This document shows positions 43,771 to 51,352 of a stretch of 64,000 nucleotides of DNA, piece after piece; the stretch's first letter is position 1; each line of letters opens with the position of its first letter. A model generated the notes under the pieces. It searched no databases and was not told the origin of the DNA. It worked only from the letters and a program-made list of their open reading frames with translations. Origin of the DNA: Kineosporia corallincola (lineage in GTDB: Bacteria; Actinomycetota; Actinomycetes; Actinomycetales; Kineosporiaceae); assembly GCF_018499875.1 (NCBI RefSeq), contig NZ_JAHBAY010000009.1, positions 124,001 through 188,000 of the forward strand, given 5' to 3'. The translations under genes and the position numbers were made by a program.

Positions 43771-44391
43771 ATGATCGTTCCGATGGTGCGGCGGCACGCC
43801 GGGCAGGTGCTCGCGATCTATCAGGCGGGCATCGACGAGGGCAACGCGACGTTCGAGACGGCGGCTCCGGACTGGGCCGGTTTCGACGCCGGCAAGCTGC
43901 CCGGGCACCGGTTCGTCGCGCTCGGGTCCGTGGGCGACGGCATGGGTGACACAAGCACGGACACAAGCACGGACGCGGTCCCGGGTACGGACGTGCCTGC
44001 GGAGATGGCTGCGGAGACGGCTGCGGACGTGGCGGGGGAAGCCGGAGCCGCGCGGGACGGCGGCCGGGAGCGGGTGCTCGGCTGGGTGGCGGCGAGTGCG
44101 GTCTCCGGCCGGGCGGCGTACCGGGGCGTGGTGGAGCACTCGGTGTACGTGGCGCCGCACGCCCGGGGGCGGGGAGTGGCGAAAAGCCTGTTGCGGGAAC
44201 TGATCTCCTCGACCGAGCAGGCCGGGATCTGGACCGTTCAGTCGGGGGTCTTCCCGGAGAACACCGCCAGCCTGGCCCTGCACGAGCAGCTCGGGTTCCG
44301 GAGAGTCGGTGTGCGCGAGCGGATCGGCCGGCTGCACGGGGTGTGGCGCGACGTGGTGCTGCTCGAGCGGCGTAGCCCGGCGGTCGACTGA
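43771..44391 (+). CDS. GNAT N-acetyltransferase (phosphinothricin acetyltransferase-like) with low-complexity insert
   Basis: A 206-residue GNAT protein. AIYQAGIDEGNATFETAAPDW at the start, EHSVYVAPHARGRGVAKSLL (acetyl-CoA loop RGRGVA) and ENTASLALHEQLGFRRVGVRERIG at the end match the PAT group, which acetylates phosphinothricin or related amines. Between the first and second strands there is an Ala/Thr/Asp-rich insertion of about 45 residues made of imperfect repeats (TSTDTSTDAV, AEMAAETAADVA), normally a few residues long here. The ATG at 43771 with GGGAGG upstream is preferred over earlier in-frame starts. Confidence 0.85.
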   Translation: MIVPMVRRHAGQVLAIYQAGIDEGNATFETAAPDWAGFDAGKLPGHRFVALGSVGDGMGDTSTDTSTDAVPGTDVPAEMAAETAADVAGEAGAARDGGRERVLGWVAASAVSGRAAYRGVVEHSVYVAPHARGRGVAKSLLRELISSTEQAGIWTVQSGVFPENTASLALHEQLGFRRVGVRERIGRLHGVWRDVVLLERRSPAVD

Positions 44392-44411
44392 CCGGCTGTA
44401 CCGCCGGTCGC

Positions 44412-45020
44412 TCAGGGCGCGGTGGGGCGCCCCAGGTAGACCACCGAGGGTTCGTCGATCGGCAGGGGCCGGAAGCCGAGGCGGTGGTAGAAGGCGATCG
44501 CACCGGTGTTCGCGGCGGCGGCCCCCAGGTGGACGGCGGGGGCCCCGGCCTCGTGCACCGCCGCCAGGAACCGGCTGATCAGCTGCCGCCCGAACCCCTG
44601 CCCCTGCACCTGGGGGAGCAGGTCGATGTGCAGGTGGGCGGGATGGTCCTCGAGGCCGGGCCGGATCATCCGTTCCGGGTGCAGGCCCGCCCGGACCACG
44701 TCCTGGTCGCGGGCTTCGTGCGGCCCGGGATGACGCTGCCGGAACCGGGGGAGCCAGGTCTGCGTCCAGGCGCCGACGAACGCCGTGGTGTCGGGCGTGC
44801 CGAGCACGTAGCCGACCGGCCTCTCGTCGTCCTCCAGCACGAAGGTGAAACGCGGCTCGAGGACGGCGTAGGGAGCGGCGTACACGTCGCCCAGCAGGTC
44901 GTCGCTGCTGAAGAGACCGCGGGCGTCCTGGCCCGCGTCGCCGGTGCGGACGCAGATGTCGTAGAGGGCGGGCAGATCCGCCGGGCGATAGGCGCGAACG
45001 GTGGGCACGAAAAGCACCAT
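44412..45020 (-). CDS. GNAT family acetyltransferase
   Basis: A 202-residue GNAT protein: VRAYRPADLPALYDICVRTGD, then YVLGTPDTTAF, and the acetyl-CoA loop in HIDLLPQVQGQGFGRQLISR. The ending AIAFYHRLGFRPLPID is typical. The eukaryotic O-GlcNAcase C-terminal-like acetyltransferase group has the same layout (TDAFVGAWTQTWLP), but no function is claimed. ATG at 45020; an earlier GTG (45047) is also possible. It converges on the PAT-like gene. Confidence 0.82.
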   Translation of the reverse strand: MVLFVPTVRAYRPADLPALYDICVRTGDAGQDARGLFSSDDLLGDVYAAPYAVLEPRFTFVLEDDERPVGYVLGTPDTTAFVGAWTQTWLPRFRQRHPGPHEARDQDVVRAGLHPERMIRPGLEDHPAHLHIDLLPQVQGQGFGRQLISRFLAAVHEAGAPAVHLGAAAANTGAIAFYHRLGFRPLPIDEPSVVYLGRPTAP

Positions 45021-45094
45021 AAGGGACGACGCGGGCCGGGGTGCCACTCATCGCCGGACGCGACGCGCGCCGCCTCATGACGAGTACCCGTTCC

Positions 45095-45120
45095 CGTCCC
45101 GAAGGAGAGCGTTCGGGACG
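45095..45120. repeat. Inverted repeat with nine-base perfect arms
   Basis: Arms CGTCCCGAA and TTCGGGACG flank an eight-base centre GGAGAGCG. It lies about 75 bases from the GNAT start in the divergent region, in a position for an operator or a 5' leader hairpin. Confidence 0.6.
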
Positions 45121-45165
45121 TCGGCGCCCTGGTTCCGGTCTGACCGGGGAGGACGGGGTGCCTCA

Positions 45166-45211
45166 CTTTCTTTTTCACACCGGCCTGGCCCCGTTGGTGG
45201 TGTCAAAACGC
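45166..45211 (-). repeat. 46-bp hairpin repeat, copy B
   Basis: Reverse complement of this segment matches 19156-19201 at 40 of 46 positions with no gaps. Minus-strand reading begins GCGTTTTGACACCACC and includes GGCCGGTGTGAAAA. As in copy A, the arms TTTTGACACC and GGTGTGAAAA can form a hairpin and the loop varies. Confidence 0.75.
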
Positions 45212-45246
45212 TCCGGTGGCACCCGCTCCGGTGGCACCCGCTCCGG
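45211..45246. repeat. Tandem 15-bp repeat
   Basis: The unit CTCCGGTGGCACCCG occurs twice in succession with a partial third copy, directly adjoining copy B of the hairpin repeat. Confidence 0.75.
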
Positions 45247-45431
45247 CGGGGCGCCACCAGGTCGCTCCGGCTCGTCGTGTGGTGCCCGGGTTGACCCGCG
45301 CCGGAAGGCCTTTCGGGATGACGGCGGCGCGGGCGAACCGCACGGCGACCGGCCCCGGCGGAGAGGACCTTCGGCTGTGGCGGCCCTGCCGGGGGGCCCG
45401 CAGACTGGAGGTAGCGGGGAAGGAGCTGATC

Positions 45432-46262
45432 ATGACGTTCAAGGAACGCAAGACGGTCGTCGGCTACGACGGATCTCGGTCCGCGCAGGCCGCCCTGGAC
45501 TGGGCGGCCACGGACGCCCGCCGCCGGGGTTCGGAGGTGCTGATCCTGCATGTCGCCGAGTGGGGTCTCACGGAACGGCCCGAGGGCGGCGGCCTGCCCC
45601 GGCTCGGCCCGCTGGAGAAGGCGTCGCGGGCCGTGCTGCACGACGGGCTGGCCCGGGTGCGGCGCCTGGCCCCGGAGATGCCGGTGACGCTGGAGAGCAG
45701 CCTGTCGGGCATCAGCCGCTCGCTGGTCGAGGCCTCGTGCAGCGCGGAGATGGTGGTGCTCGGGGTGCCGGAGTCACGCACCGTCGAGGGCAGGGTGCTG
45801 GGCAACACCACGGCCACCGTGGTCGCCCGGGCGCACTGCCCGGTCGTGGTGGTCAGCCCCGGTGCCCAGCCCGAGCCGGTTCCCGGCCTGCCGATCACCG
45901 TCGGGTACGACGGATCGCCCGGTGCCGAGCGCGCCCTGTCGTTCGCGGCGGAGCGCGCCGCGCAGGAGGGCGTGCCGGTGGTCGTGGTGGTGGCCTTCTC
46001 CCCGTCGGCCGGCGCCGGGCACGACGCCCAGGCTCTCGGCGAGCTGGCGGTCGCCCGGGTGCGCCGCTGCTTCCCCGGTGTCGAGGTGAGTCACGAGCTC
46101 ACCGAGGGCACGGCCGTGCCGGTGCTGGCCGATGCCTCCCGGGGGTGCGGCCTGATCGTCGTCGGTAACCGCGGCCGGGGCCTGATGGCGGGTCTGCTCG
46201 CCGGGTCGGTAGGTAACGGCCTGATCACGCGCTCGCACAGCCCTCTGGCCGTCGTGCACTGA
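45432..46262 (+). CDS. Tandem-domain universal stress protein
   Basis: A 276-residue protein with two UspA domains, residues about 5-135 and 142-276. The second has a complete ATP-binding loop (VVGNRGRGLMAGLLAGSVG, pattern G-x2-G-x9-GS), the first only a degenerate one (LGVPESRTVEGRVLGNT). The frame is open further upstream, but ATG at 45432 follows AGGAG six bases away and begins the first strand (KTVVGYDGSRSAQAALDWA). Such proteins in actinomycetes respond to hypoxia and stationary phase. It ends before a strong terminator. Confidence 0.88.
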   Translation: MTFKERKTVVGYDGSRSAQAALDWAATDARRRGSEVLILHVAEWGLTERPEGGGLPRLGPLEKASRAVLHDGLARVRRLAPEMPVTLESSLSGISRSLVEASCSAEMVVLGVPESRTVEGRVLGNTTATVVARAHCPVVVVSPGAQPEPVPGLPITVGYDGSPGAERALSFAAERAAQEGVPVVVVVAFSPSAGAGHDAQALGELAVARVRRCFPGVEVSHELTEGTAVPVLADASRGCGLIVVGNRGRGLMAGLLAGSVGNGLITRSHSPLAVVH

Positions 46263-46282
46263 AAATCCTTCCTTTTCGCATC

Positions 46283-46316
46283 GTGGGGCGCCAGGTCGAT
46301 TGACATGGCGCCCCAC
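46283..46316 (+). terminator. Hairpin terminator after the tandem USP gene
   Basis: Eleven-base perfect arms GTGGGGCGCCA and TGGCGCCCCAC, 20 bases after the stop, followed by a short T-rich patch (GTTATTT). Confidence 0.8.
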
Positions 46317-46385
46317 GCACGTTATTTGGAGCCGGGATTCAGGTGATCCCGCCGCTGCTCTGAGTGACTGAGACCAGGGTCACGT

Positions 46386-46399
46386 AACGCGAACGCGTT
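46386..46399. promoter_or_regulatory. Inverted repeat AACGCG-aa-CGCGTT
   Basis: Perfect six-base arms about 210 bases upstream of the betaine operon start. Operator-like; the binding protein is unknown. Confidence 0.4.
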
Positions 46400-46510
46400 T
46401 GGCGCCGATGTTCTCGAAATGCCTTGCGGTCCCGCGTTTAGCCGCTTCTCACGGCGTGCTCAGGTGGTTCGCACGCGGGCATGGTAGGTGGGGCAAGGCA
46501 ATTCGGCTCG

Positions 46511-46527
46511 CTTGACACTCTGTCAAG
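46511..46527. promoter_or_regulatory. Inverted repeat CTTGACA-ctc-TGTCAAG
   Basis: Seven-base perfect arms with a three-base centre, 72 bases before the TTG start of the ABC operon. The arm contains TTGACA, so it could overlap a -35 element and block the promoter when bound; no convincing -10 is seen at 17 bases. Confidence 0.5.
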
Positions 46528-46598
46528 AGCTGCGTGAGGGTGAACCGGAAATTTTTGAATACGGCCCTCGCGGCGAAGCGAGCGAAAAGGAGCGGCGA

Positions 46599-47879
46599 TT
46601 GACTTCAAGTACGAGGAGCCCGCAGCCAGCACAGCCGGAAGAGGCGCCCGGTGCTGTCCCTGCCATCGAAGTGTCCGGGTTGACGAAGGTCTACGGCGCC
46701 CCGAGCAGTTCCCGGTCGTGGAAGCGCTGGTTCGGCGCTGAACGACCCACCCAGGAAACCGGTCTGAAGGCTGCGGCCCGGGACGTCAGCTTCTCCGTCG
46801 AGCAGGGCGAGTTCTTCGTCATCATGGGCCTGTCCGGCTCCGGGAAGTCGACCGTGCTGCGCATGCTGAACCGGCTGGTGGATCCCACCTCGGGCGGCCT
46901 GACCATCGAGGGCCGCGACGTCGCCGCGATGAACGCCGACGAGCTGCGCGATCTGCGAAACCGCAAAATCAACATGGTTTTCCAGCACTTCGCGCTCTTC
47001 CCGCACCGCACCGTGCGGGAGAACGCCGCCTATGCGCTTCACGTGCGCCGGGTTTCCGCCGCGGAGCGTGCCGAGCGCGCCGACTGGGCGCTGAGGACGG
47101 TCGGTCTCGGCGACTGGGGCGATGCCCTGCCGGGTGAGCTCTCCGGCGGTATGCGCCAGCGGGTCGGCCTGGCCCGCGCGCTCGCCTCGGACGCCGACAT
47201 CCTGCTGATGGACGAGCCTTTCAGCGCACTCGACCCGCTGATCCGCCGCGACATGCAAGACCTGCTGATGACGTTGCAGCGAGACCTCAAGCGCACGGTC
47301 GTTTTCGTCACGCACGACCTCAACGAGGCGATGCGGATGGGCGACCGGATCATGATCATGCGCGACGGCCGGGTGGTGCAGCTGGGCACGGCTCAGGAGA
47401 TCCTGAACACCCCTGCCGACAGCTATGTCTCGGAGTTCATCGCCGACGTCGACCGGACCCGCGTGCTCACCGCCGGCGACGTGATGCGCGAGCCGCTGTT
47501 CACCGTCACCGAGGACGACGAGCCCGAGGAGGTGCTGCGCCGGATCAGCAACGTCGAGGGTGTCGGCGCCTACGTGGTCGAGCCGGGAACCCGGCGGATC
47601 CGGGGCGTGGCCCGCGCCGACCGGGTGGCGGCCGCGGTGAAGGCCAAGAAGCCCACCATCGCCGGTGCGGTGAGCGACGACTACCAGCGCGCCGCCGACG
47701 ACATGCCGCTGGGTGACCTGTTCAGCCTGGTCGGCCGCAACAGCGTCCCGCTGGCCGTCACGGACACCGAGAGCCAGCTGCTGGGCGTCATCCCGCAGGC
47801 CACCCTGCTGGCCGCGCTGGCCACGCCGTCCGCCGGCGGGGCCGCGGGGAACGAGAGCCGGGAGGAGACCCATGCCTGA
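46599..47879 (+). CDS. proV: Glycine betaine/proline ABC transporter ATP-binding protein (ProV/OpuAA type)
   Basis: A 426-residue ATPase. Walker A is GLSGSGKSTVLRMLNRLVDP, the signature LSGGMRQRVGLARAL, Walker B ILLMDEPFSALDPL and the H-loop FVTHDLNEAM; FVIMGLSGSGKST and the LNRLVDPTSG wording are specific to the ProV/OpuAA group. Residues about 300-410 are a CBS-domain pair, used in OpuA to sense ionic strength. Start choice: TTG at 46599 is preceded by AAAAGGAG with a six-base spacer, while the ATG at 46488 has no RBS and would add leader sequence. The end overlaps the permease by eight bases. It powers osmolyte uptake with the next two genes. Confidence 0.92.
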   Translation: MTSSTRSPQPAQPEEAPGAVPAIEVSGLTKVYGAPSSSRSWKRWFGAERPTQETGLKAAARDVSFSVEQGEFFVIMGLSGSGKSTVLRMLNRLVDPTSGGLTIEGRDVAAMNADELRDLRNRKINMVFQHFALFPHRTVRENAAYALHVRRVSAAERAERADWALRTVGLGDWGDALPGELSGGMRQRVGLARALASDADILLMDEPFSALDPLIRRDMQDLLMTLQRDLKRTVVFVTHDLNEAMRMGDRIMIMRDGRVVQLGTAQEILNTPADSYVSEFIADVDRTRVLTAGDVMREPLFTVTEDDEPEEVLRRISNVEGVGAYVVEPGTRRIRGVARADRVAAAVKAKKPTIAGAVSDDYQRAADDMPLGDLFSLVGRNSVPLAVTDTESQLLGVIPQATLLAALATPSAGGAAGNESREETHA

Positions 47880-48798
47880 GATCCCGATCATCGATCTGGG
47901 TTCACCGGTCAGCGACGCCGTCGACTGGCTCACCGAGAACCTCGGGACGGCCTTCGACGCCGTCACCGATGTCATGCTGTTCCTGCTGAACGCGGTGCTC
48001 TACGTGCTCACCGCGCCGCACGCCTACGTCGTCACCCTGGTGTTCGTCGCCCTGGCCTGCCTGGTGCGCCGGTGGGGCCTGGCCGTGTTCGCGCTGTTCG
48101 CGTTCGTGCTGATCCAGGCGATGGACCTGTGGATCGAGGCGATGCAGACCCTGGCGGTCGTGGTCGTCGCCGCGGTCATCGCCGTGATCATCGGTGTGCC
48201 GCTGGGGATCTGGGCCTCGGGCCGGCGCCAGGTCAGTGGTGTGGTGCGCCCGCTGCTCGACCTGATGCAGACCCTGCCGGTGTTCGTCTACCTGATCCCG
48301 GCGGTGTTCTTCTTCGGCGTCGGCGTGGTGCCCGGGGTGGTCGCCACCACGGTGTTCGCCATCCCGCCCGCGGTCCGGCTGACCGAGCTGGGCATCCGCA
48401 GCGTCGACGCCGAGGTGGTCGAGGCCGCCCACGCGTTCGGGGCGAGGCCGCGCCAGATCCTGCGCGAGGTGCAGATGCCGCTGGCGATGCCGTCGATCAT
48501 GGCCGGCATCAACCAGACCATCATGCTGGCCCTGTCGATGGTGGTCATCGCCGGCATGGTCGGCGCGGACGGCCTGGGCTCCGTGGTCGTGCGGGGCATC
48601 AGCACCCTCGACGTCGGCGCCGGTTTCGAGGGCGGCCTGGGCGTGGTGCTGCTGGCCATCTACCTGGACCGGCTGAGCAACGCCCTGGGCGCCCCGCGCC
48701 GCCGCCGCACGCGGCGTCCCACCGCCGCCGCCCCGGCCGCCGCGGAACCCGCCGTCGAGAGCAAGCCGGCCGGCGAGGCCGCGCTGGCTGCTTCCTGA
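47872..48798 (+). CDS. proW: Glycine betaine/proline ABC transporter permease (ProW/OpuAB type)
   Basis: A 308-residue permease with a long N-terminal part and about six or seven helices. The EAA loop is EVVEAAHAFGARPRQILREV, and LLDLMQTLPVFVYLIPAVFFFGVG is the ProW-family signature. INQTIMLALSMVVIAGMVGADGLG follows. The C-terminus is an Ala/Pro/Arg-rich tail. The start overlaps the ATPase stop; GGGAGGAG is upstream. Forms the pore of the importer. Confidence 0.92.
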   Translation: MPEIPIIDLGSPVSDAVDWLTENLGTAFDAVTDVMLFLLNAVLYVLTAPHAYVVTLVFVALACLVRRWGLAVFALFAFVLIQAMDLWIEAMQTLAVVVVAAVIAVIIGVPLGIWASGRRQVSGVVRPLLDLMQTLPVFVYLIPAVFFFGVGVVPGVVATTVFAIPPAVRLTELGIRSVDAEVVEAAHAFGARPRQILREVQMPLAMPSIMAGINQTIMLALSMVVIAGMVGADGLGSVVVRGISTLDVGAGFEGGLGVVLLAIYLDRLSNALGAPRRRRTRRPTAAAPAAAEPAVESKPAGEAALAAS

Positions 48799-48815
48799 AC
48801 CGGGAGAACCCGAAC

Positions 48816-49775
48816 GTGACAAGCACTTTCAGCAGGCGTGCCCTGCTCGGCGGCCTGCTGGCCGCCACCACCGCCGGAGTGGCCGCGTGCAGCGGTGAGA
48901 CCGCCCAGTTCAGTGGCGGTTCCGGCTCCGGATCGAAGTCCGGCGGTGACGACGGCGACAACAAGACGGTCAGCATGGCCATCGTGGCCGGCTGGGACGA
49001 GTGCGTCGCCTCCAGCAACCTCTGGAAGGTGTTGCTGGAGCAGCGCGGTTACACCGTGAACCTCCAGGAGCTCGACATCGCCAGCACCTTCACCGGTGTC
49101 GCCAACGGCCAGATCGACCTCTACCTGGACGCCTGGCTGCCGGCCACCCACGAGGACTACTGGAACCGGTACGAGGACGACCTGGAGAAGCTCGGCACCT
49201 GGACCGACGGCACCCTGGTGCTGTCGGTGCCGGAGTACGTCGACCTCAGCTCGATCGCCGAGCTCAAGGACCACAAGGACGACTTCGGCGGCCGCATCGT
49301 CGGGATCGAGGCCGGGGCGGGCGAGATGAAGGTGGCCCGCGAGAGCATCATGCCGAACTACGGTCTCGACGACTGGACCCTGGTCGAGGGCAGCACCTCG
49401 GCGATGCTCGCGGAGCTCCAGAAGTCGATCACCCGCAAGGAGAACGTGGCGGTGACGCTCTGGACGCCGCACTGGGCGTTCGGCAAGTACCCGATCAAGA
49501 ACCTGGACGACCCGGACGGGGCGTGGGGCGAGGCGGACCAGCTCACCACGGTCGCCACCAAGGGCTTCAGCGAGGCCAACCCGGAGGTCGCGGGCTGGCT
49601 GAAGAACTACTCGATCGAGGACGACGTGCTGGCCACCCTGATGTCGCAGATCCAGGCGGCCGGCAGCGGCAGCGAGGCCGACGTCGCGCAGCAGTGGGCA
49701 CAGGACAACGCGGACGTCACCGACGCGTGGTTCGGCGAGAGCACGAGCAGCAGCCCGAGCCCCTCGGCGAGCTGA
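48816..49775 (+). CDS. proX: Glycine betaine/proline ABC transporter binding lipoprotein (ProX/OpuAC type)
   Basis: A 319-residue lipoprotein. The N-terminus has a twin-arginine pattern (FSRRALLGGLLAATTAG) leading to a lipobox VAACSG, so Tat export of a lipoprotein is possible. The OpuAC domain follows (WDECVASSNLWKVLLEQRGY, VANGQIDLYLDAWLPATHEDYW), with the tryptophans expected for a quaternary-amine cage. GTG start with GGGAGAA upstream, 17 bases after the permease stop. A Ser/Pro-rich tail closes it. It ends five bases before the convergent GGDEF gene. Confidence 0.92.
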   Translation: MTSTFSRRALLGGLLAATTAGVAACSGETAQFSGGSGSGSKSGGDDGDNKTVSMAIVAGWDECVASSNLWKVLLEQRGYTVNLQELDIASTFTGVANGQIDLYLDAWLPATHEDYWNRYEDDLEKLGTWTDGTLVLSVPEYVDLSSIAELKDHKDDFGGRIVGIEAGAGEMKVARESIMPNYGLDDWTLVEGSTSAMLAELQKSITRKENVAVTLWTPHWAFGKYPIKNLDDPDGAWGEADQLTTVATKGFSEANPEVAGWLKNYSIEDDVLATLMSQIQAAGSGSEADVAQQWAQDNADVTDAWFGESTSSSPSPSAS

Positions 49776-49779
49776 CCGC

Positions 49780-51345
49780 TCAGACCCGTGCGCGCTCGCG
49801 CCGGCCCCGCTTCTCCTCGTAGAGGGCGGCGTCGGCGCGGGCGCCCAGTCGTTCCGGGGTCTCGCCGGGTTCCCGCACCGCGAAACCGGCGCTGAACCCG
49901 ACCCCCTCCGGCTGCGTCCACACCCCCGCCAGGCGTTCCAGCACGGCCCGCGCCACCTGGCCGTCGCCGCGGGTGAGGATCGCGAACTCGTCACCGCCGA
50001 TCCGGCAGACCCGGTCGATCCCGGCTCGCACCGACGAGGCCAGCGCCGCCGCGAAGGCCCGCAGCACCCGGTCGCCGGCCGGGTGTCCCTGGGTGTCGTT
50101 CAGCTGCTTGAACCGGTCCAGGTCGAACAGCAGCAGCACCGCGTCGTCCGCCAGATCCGCCATGCCGTGCTCGAAGGCCCGCCGATTGAGGACGCCGGTG
50201 AGCGGGTCGGTGGTCGCGGCCCGGTCCAGGTCCTCCACCTGGCGAACCCGTTCCAGCACCGGCCCGGCCTGGATCGACAGCAGCTCCACCATCTGGTCGG
50301 TGAACCGGTCGAGGTCGGGCAGCGGCAGCGTCCACCAGATCACCATCACCCCGGCCAGGCCGGTGCCGCTCACGATCGGCACGTAGAGGACGGACGCGCA
50401 GCCGAACCGGGCCGTGTTGGCCGGCGAGACCAGGGGACTGTGCGCGGCGTCCGGCACGAACAGGTGCTGACGACGGCGCGCCGCCACCCCGATCCCGGAC
50501 TGCTCCGAGGCCAGGTCCACCCGCAGCGCGTCCGGTCCGGAACCGCCGCCCCAGGTGCCCAGCCCGGTCAGTGTGCCCATCAGCGGCAGGACCGGCGCCC
50601 CGGGGTCCGGTGCGGGGGCCGGCGTGGGGTCCGGTGCGGGGTCCTGCGTGGGGTCTTGCGGCGCCCGGTCGGGCACCATCGTCACCACGCCGTCGGCGTC
50701 CAGCAGCCGGGCCGACATCTCGCTGACCAGTTGCGCCGCGTCGTACTCGGTCTGCGCACCGAGCAGCGGCCGCAGCCCGTCGTGCAGGCGTTGCAGGTCG
50801 GCGAGCTGACGGTGCTGGAGCGAGGTCGCGGTCGCGATCAGCTCACCGATCAGCGCGGAGCAGCAGATCACGCCGACGATCGCCACCAGGCCGTCGCGTT
50901 GCAGGCCGAGACCGGCGACGACGCCGAGCAGCACCAGGTTGAGCGCGGCCAGCATCGCCGGCCGCCCGGGCCGCAGCACCAGCCCGGCGTAGCCCAGGGC
51001 CAGCACGTAGATCGGCTGGTAGTGGTCGAGCACCCCGAAACCGCCCTCGCCCAGCGTGGTCAGGAACGCGCTGGGCACCACCGGCCAGATCAGCACCGAG
51101 TCGCTGAAGCGGCTCCAGGGCAGGCAGAGCAGGGTCACGGCGAGTACCGCCACCATCCCCACGATGATCGTCTGCGACATCCGGGCCTGCGGGTTCTGCA
51201 CCGTGACGAACGCGGCGTACCCGTCGGCGGTCAGGTACAGGGCCCCGGCCAGGCGGCCCTTGCGGGCCCGCTGCGCGGTCTCGTCCAGACCGGCCACCGA
51301 CCAGGTGCGCAGCCACCGCCCCACCCGGGCCGCGGGGCCTGTCAC
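49780..51345 (-). CDS. GAF-GGDEF diguanylate cyclase, tandem copy B
   Basis: A 521-residue protein with about five membrane helices (residues 25-165), a GAF domain (about 190-345, LVSEMSARLLDADGVVTM to SVLYVPIVSGTGLAGVMVIW) and a C-terminal GGDEF domain with an intact CRIGGDEFAI motif and no EAL domain. The RxxD I-site is absent: the segment reads RAGIDRVCRIGGDEF. A Pro/Asp repeat (QDPTQDPAPDPTPAPAPDP) interrupts the GAF domain. GTG start, seven bases after its paralogue, so the pair is one unit. Confidence 0.88.
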   Translation of the reverse strand: MTGPAARVGRWLRTWSVAGLDETAQRARKGRLAGALYLTADGYAAFVTVQNPQARMSQTIIVGMVAVLAVTLLCLPWSRFSDSVLIWPVVPSAFLTTLGEGGFGVLDHYQPIYVLALGYAGLVLRPGRPAMLAALNLVLLGVVAGLGLQRDGLVAIVGVICCSALIGELIATATSLQHRQLADLQRLHDGLRPLLGAQTEYDAAQLVSEMSARLLDADGVVTMVPDRAPQDPTQDPAPDPTPAPAPDPGAPVLPLMGTLTGLGTWGGGSGPDALRVDLASEQSGIGVAARRRQHLFVPDAAHSPLVSPANTARFGCASVLYVPIVSGTGLAGVMVIWWTLPLPDLDRFTDQMVELLSIQAGPVLERVRQVEDLDRAATTDPLTGVLNRRAFEHGMADLADDAVLLLFDLDRFKQLNDTQGHPAGDRVLRAFAAALASSVRAGIDRVCRIGGDEFAILTRGDGQVARAVLERLAGVWTQPEGVGFSAGFAVREPGETPERLGARADAALYEEKRGRRERARV

Positions 51346-51352
51346 GGGGCTC

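Larger units (their letters stand above)
45021..45431. other. Intergenic region between GNAT and USP genes
   Basis: No credible gene in this 411-base divergent region. It contains a perfect nine-base inverted repeat (45095-45120), one copy of the 46-bp hairpin repeat (45166-45211) and a 15-bp tandem repeat immediately after it (45211-45246). The remainder up to the RBS of the USP gene shows nothing further I can name. Confidence 0.7.
46263..46598. other. Upstream region of the betaine/proline ABC operon
   Basis: A 336-base gene-free stretch. It starts with the USP terminator (46283-46316), then holds two candidate operators (46386-46399 and 46511-46527), an AT-rich patch (ATTTTTGAAT near 46551) and the strong RBS AAAAGGAG for the TTG start at 46599. 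The open frame running through its end is considered leader, not protein. Confidence 0.65.
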
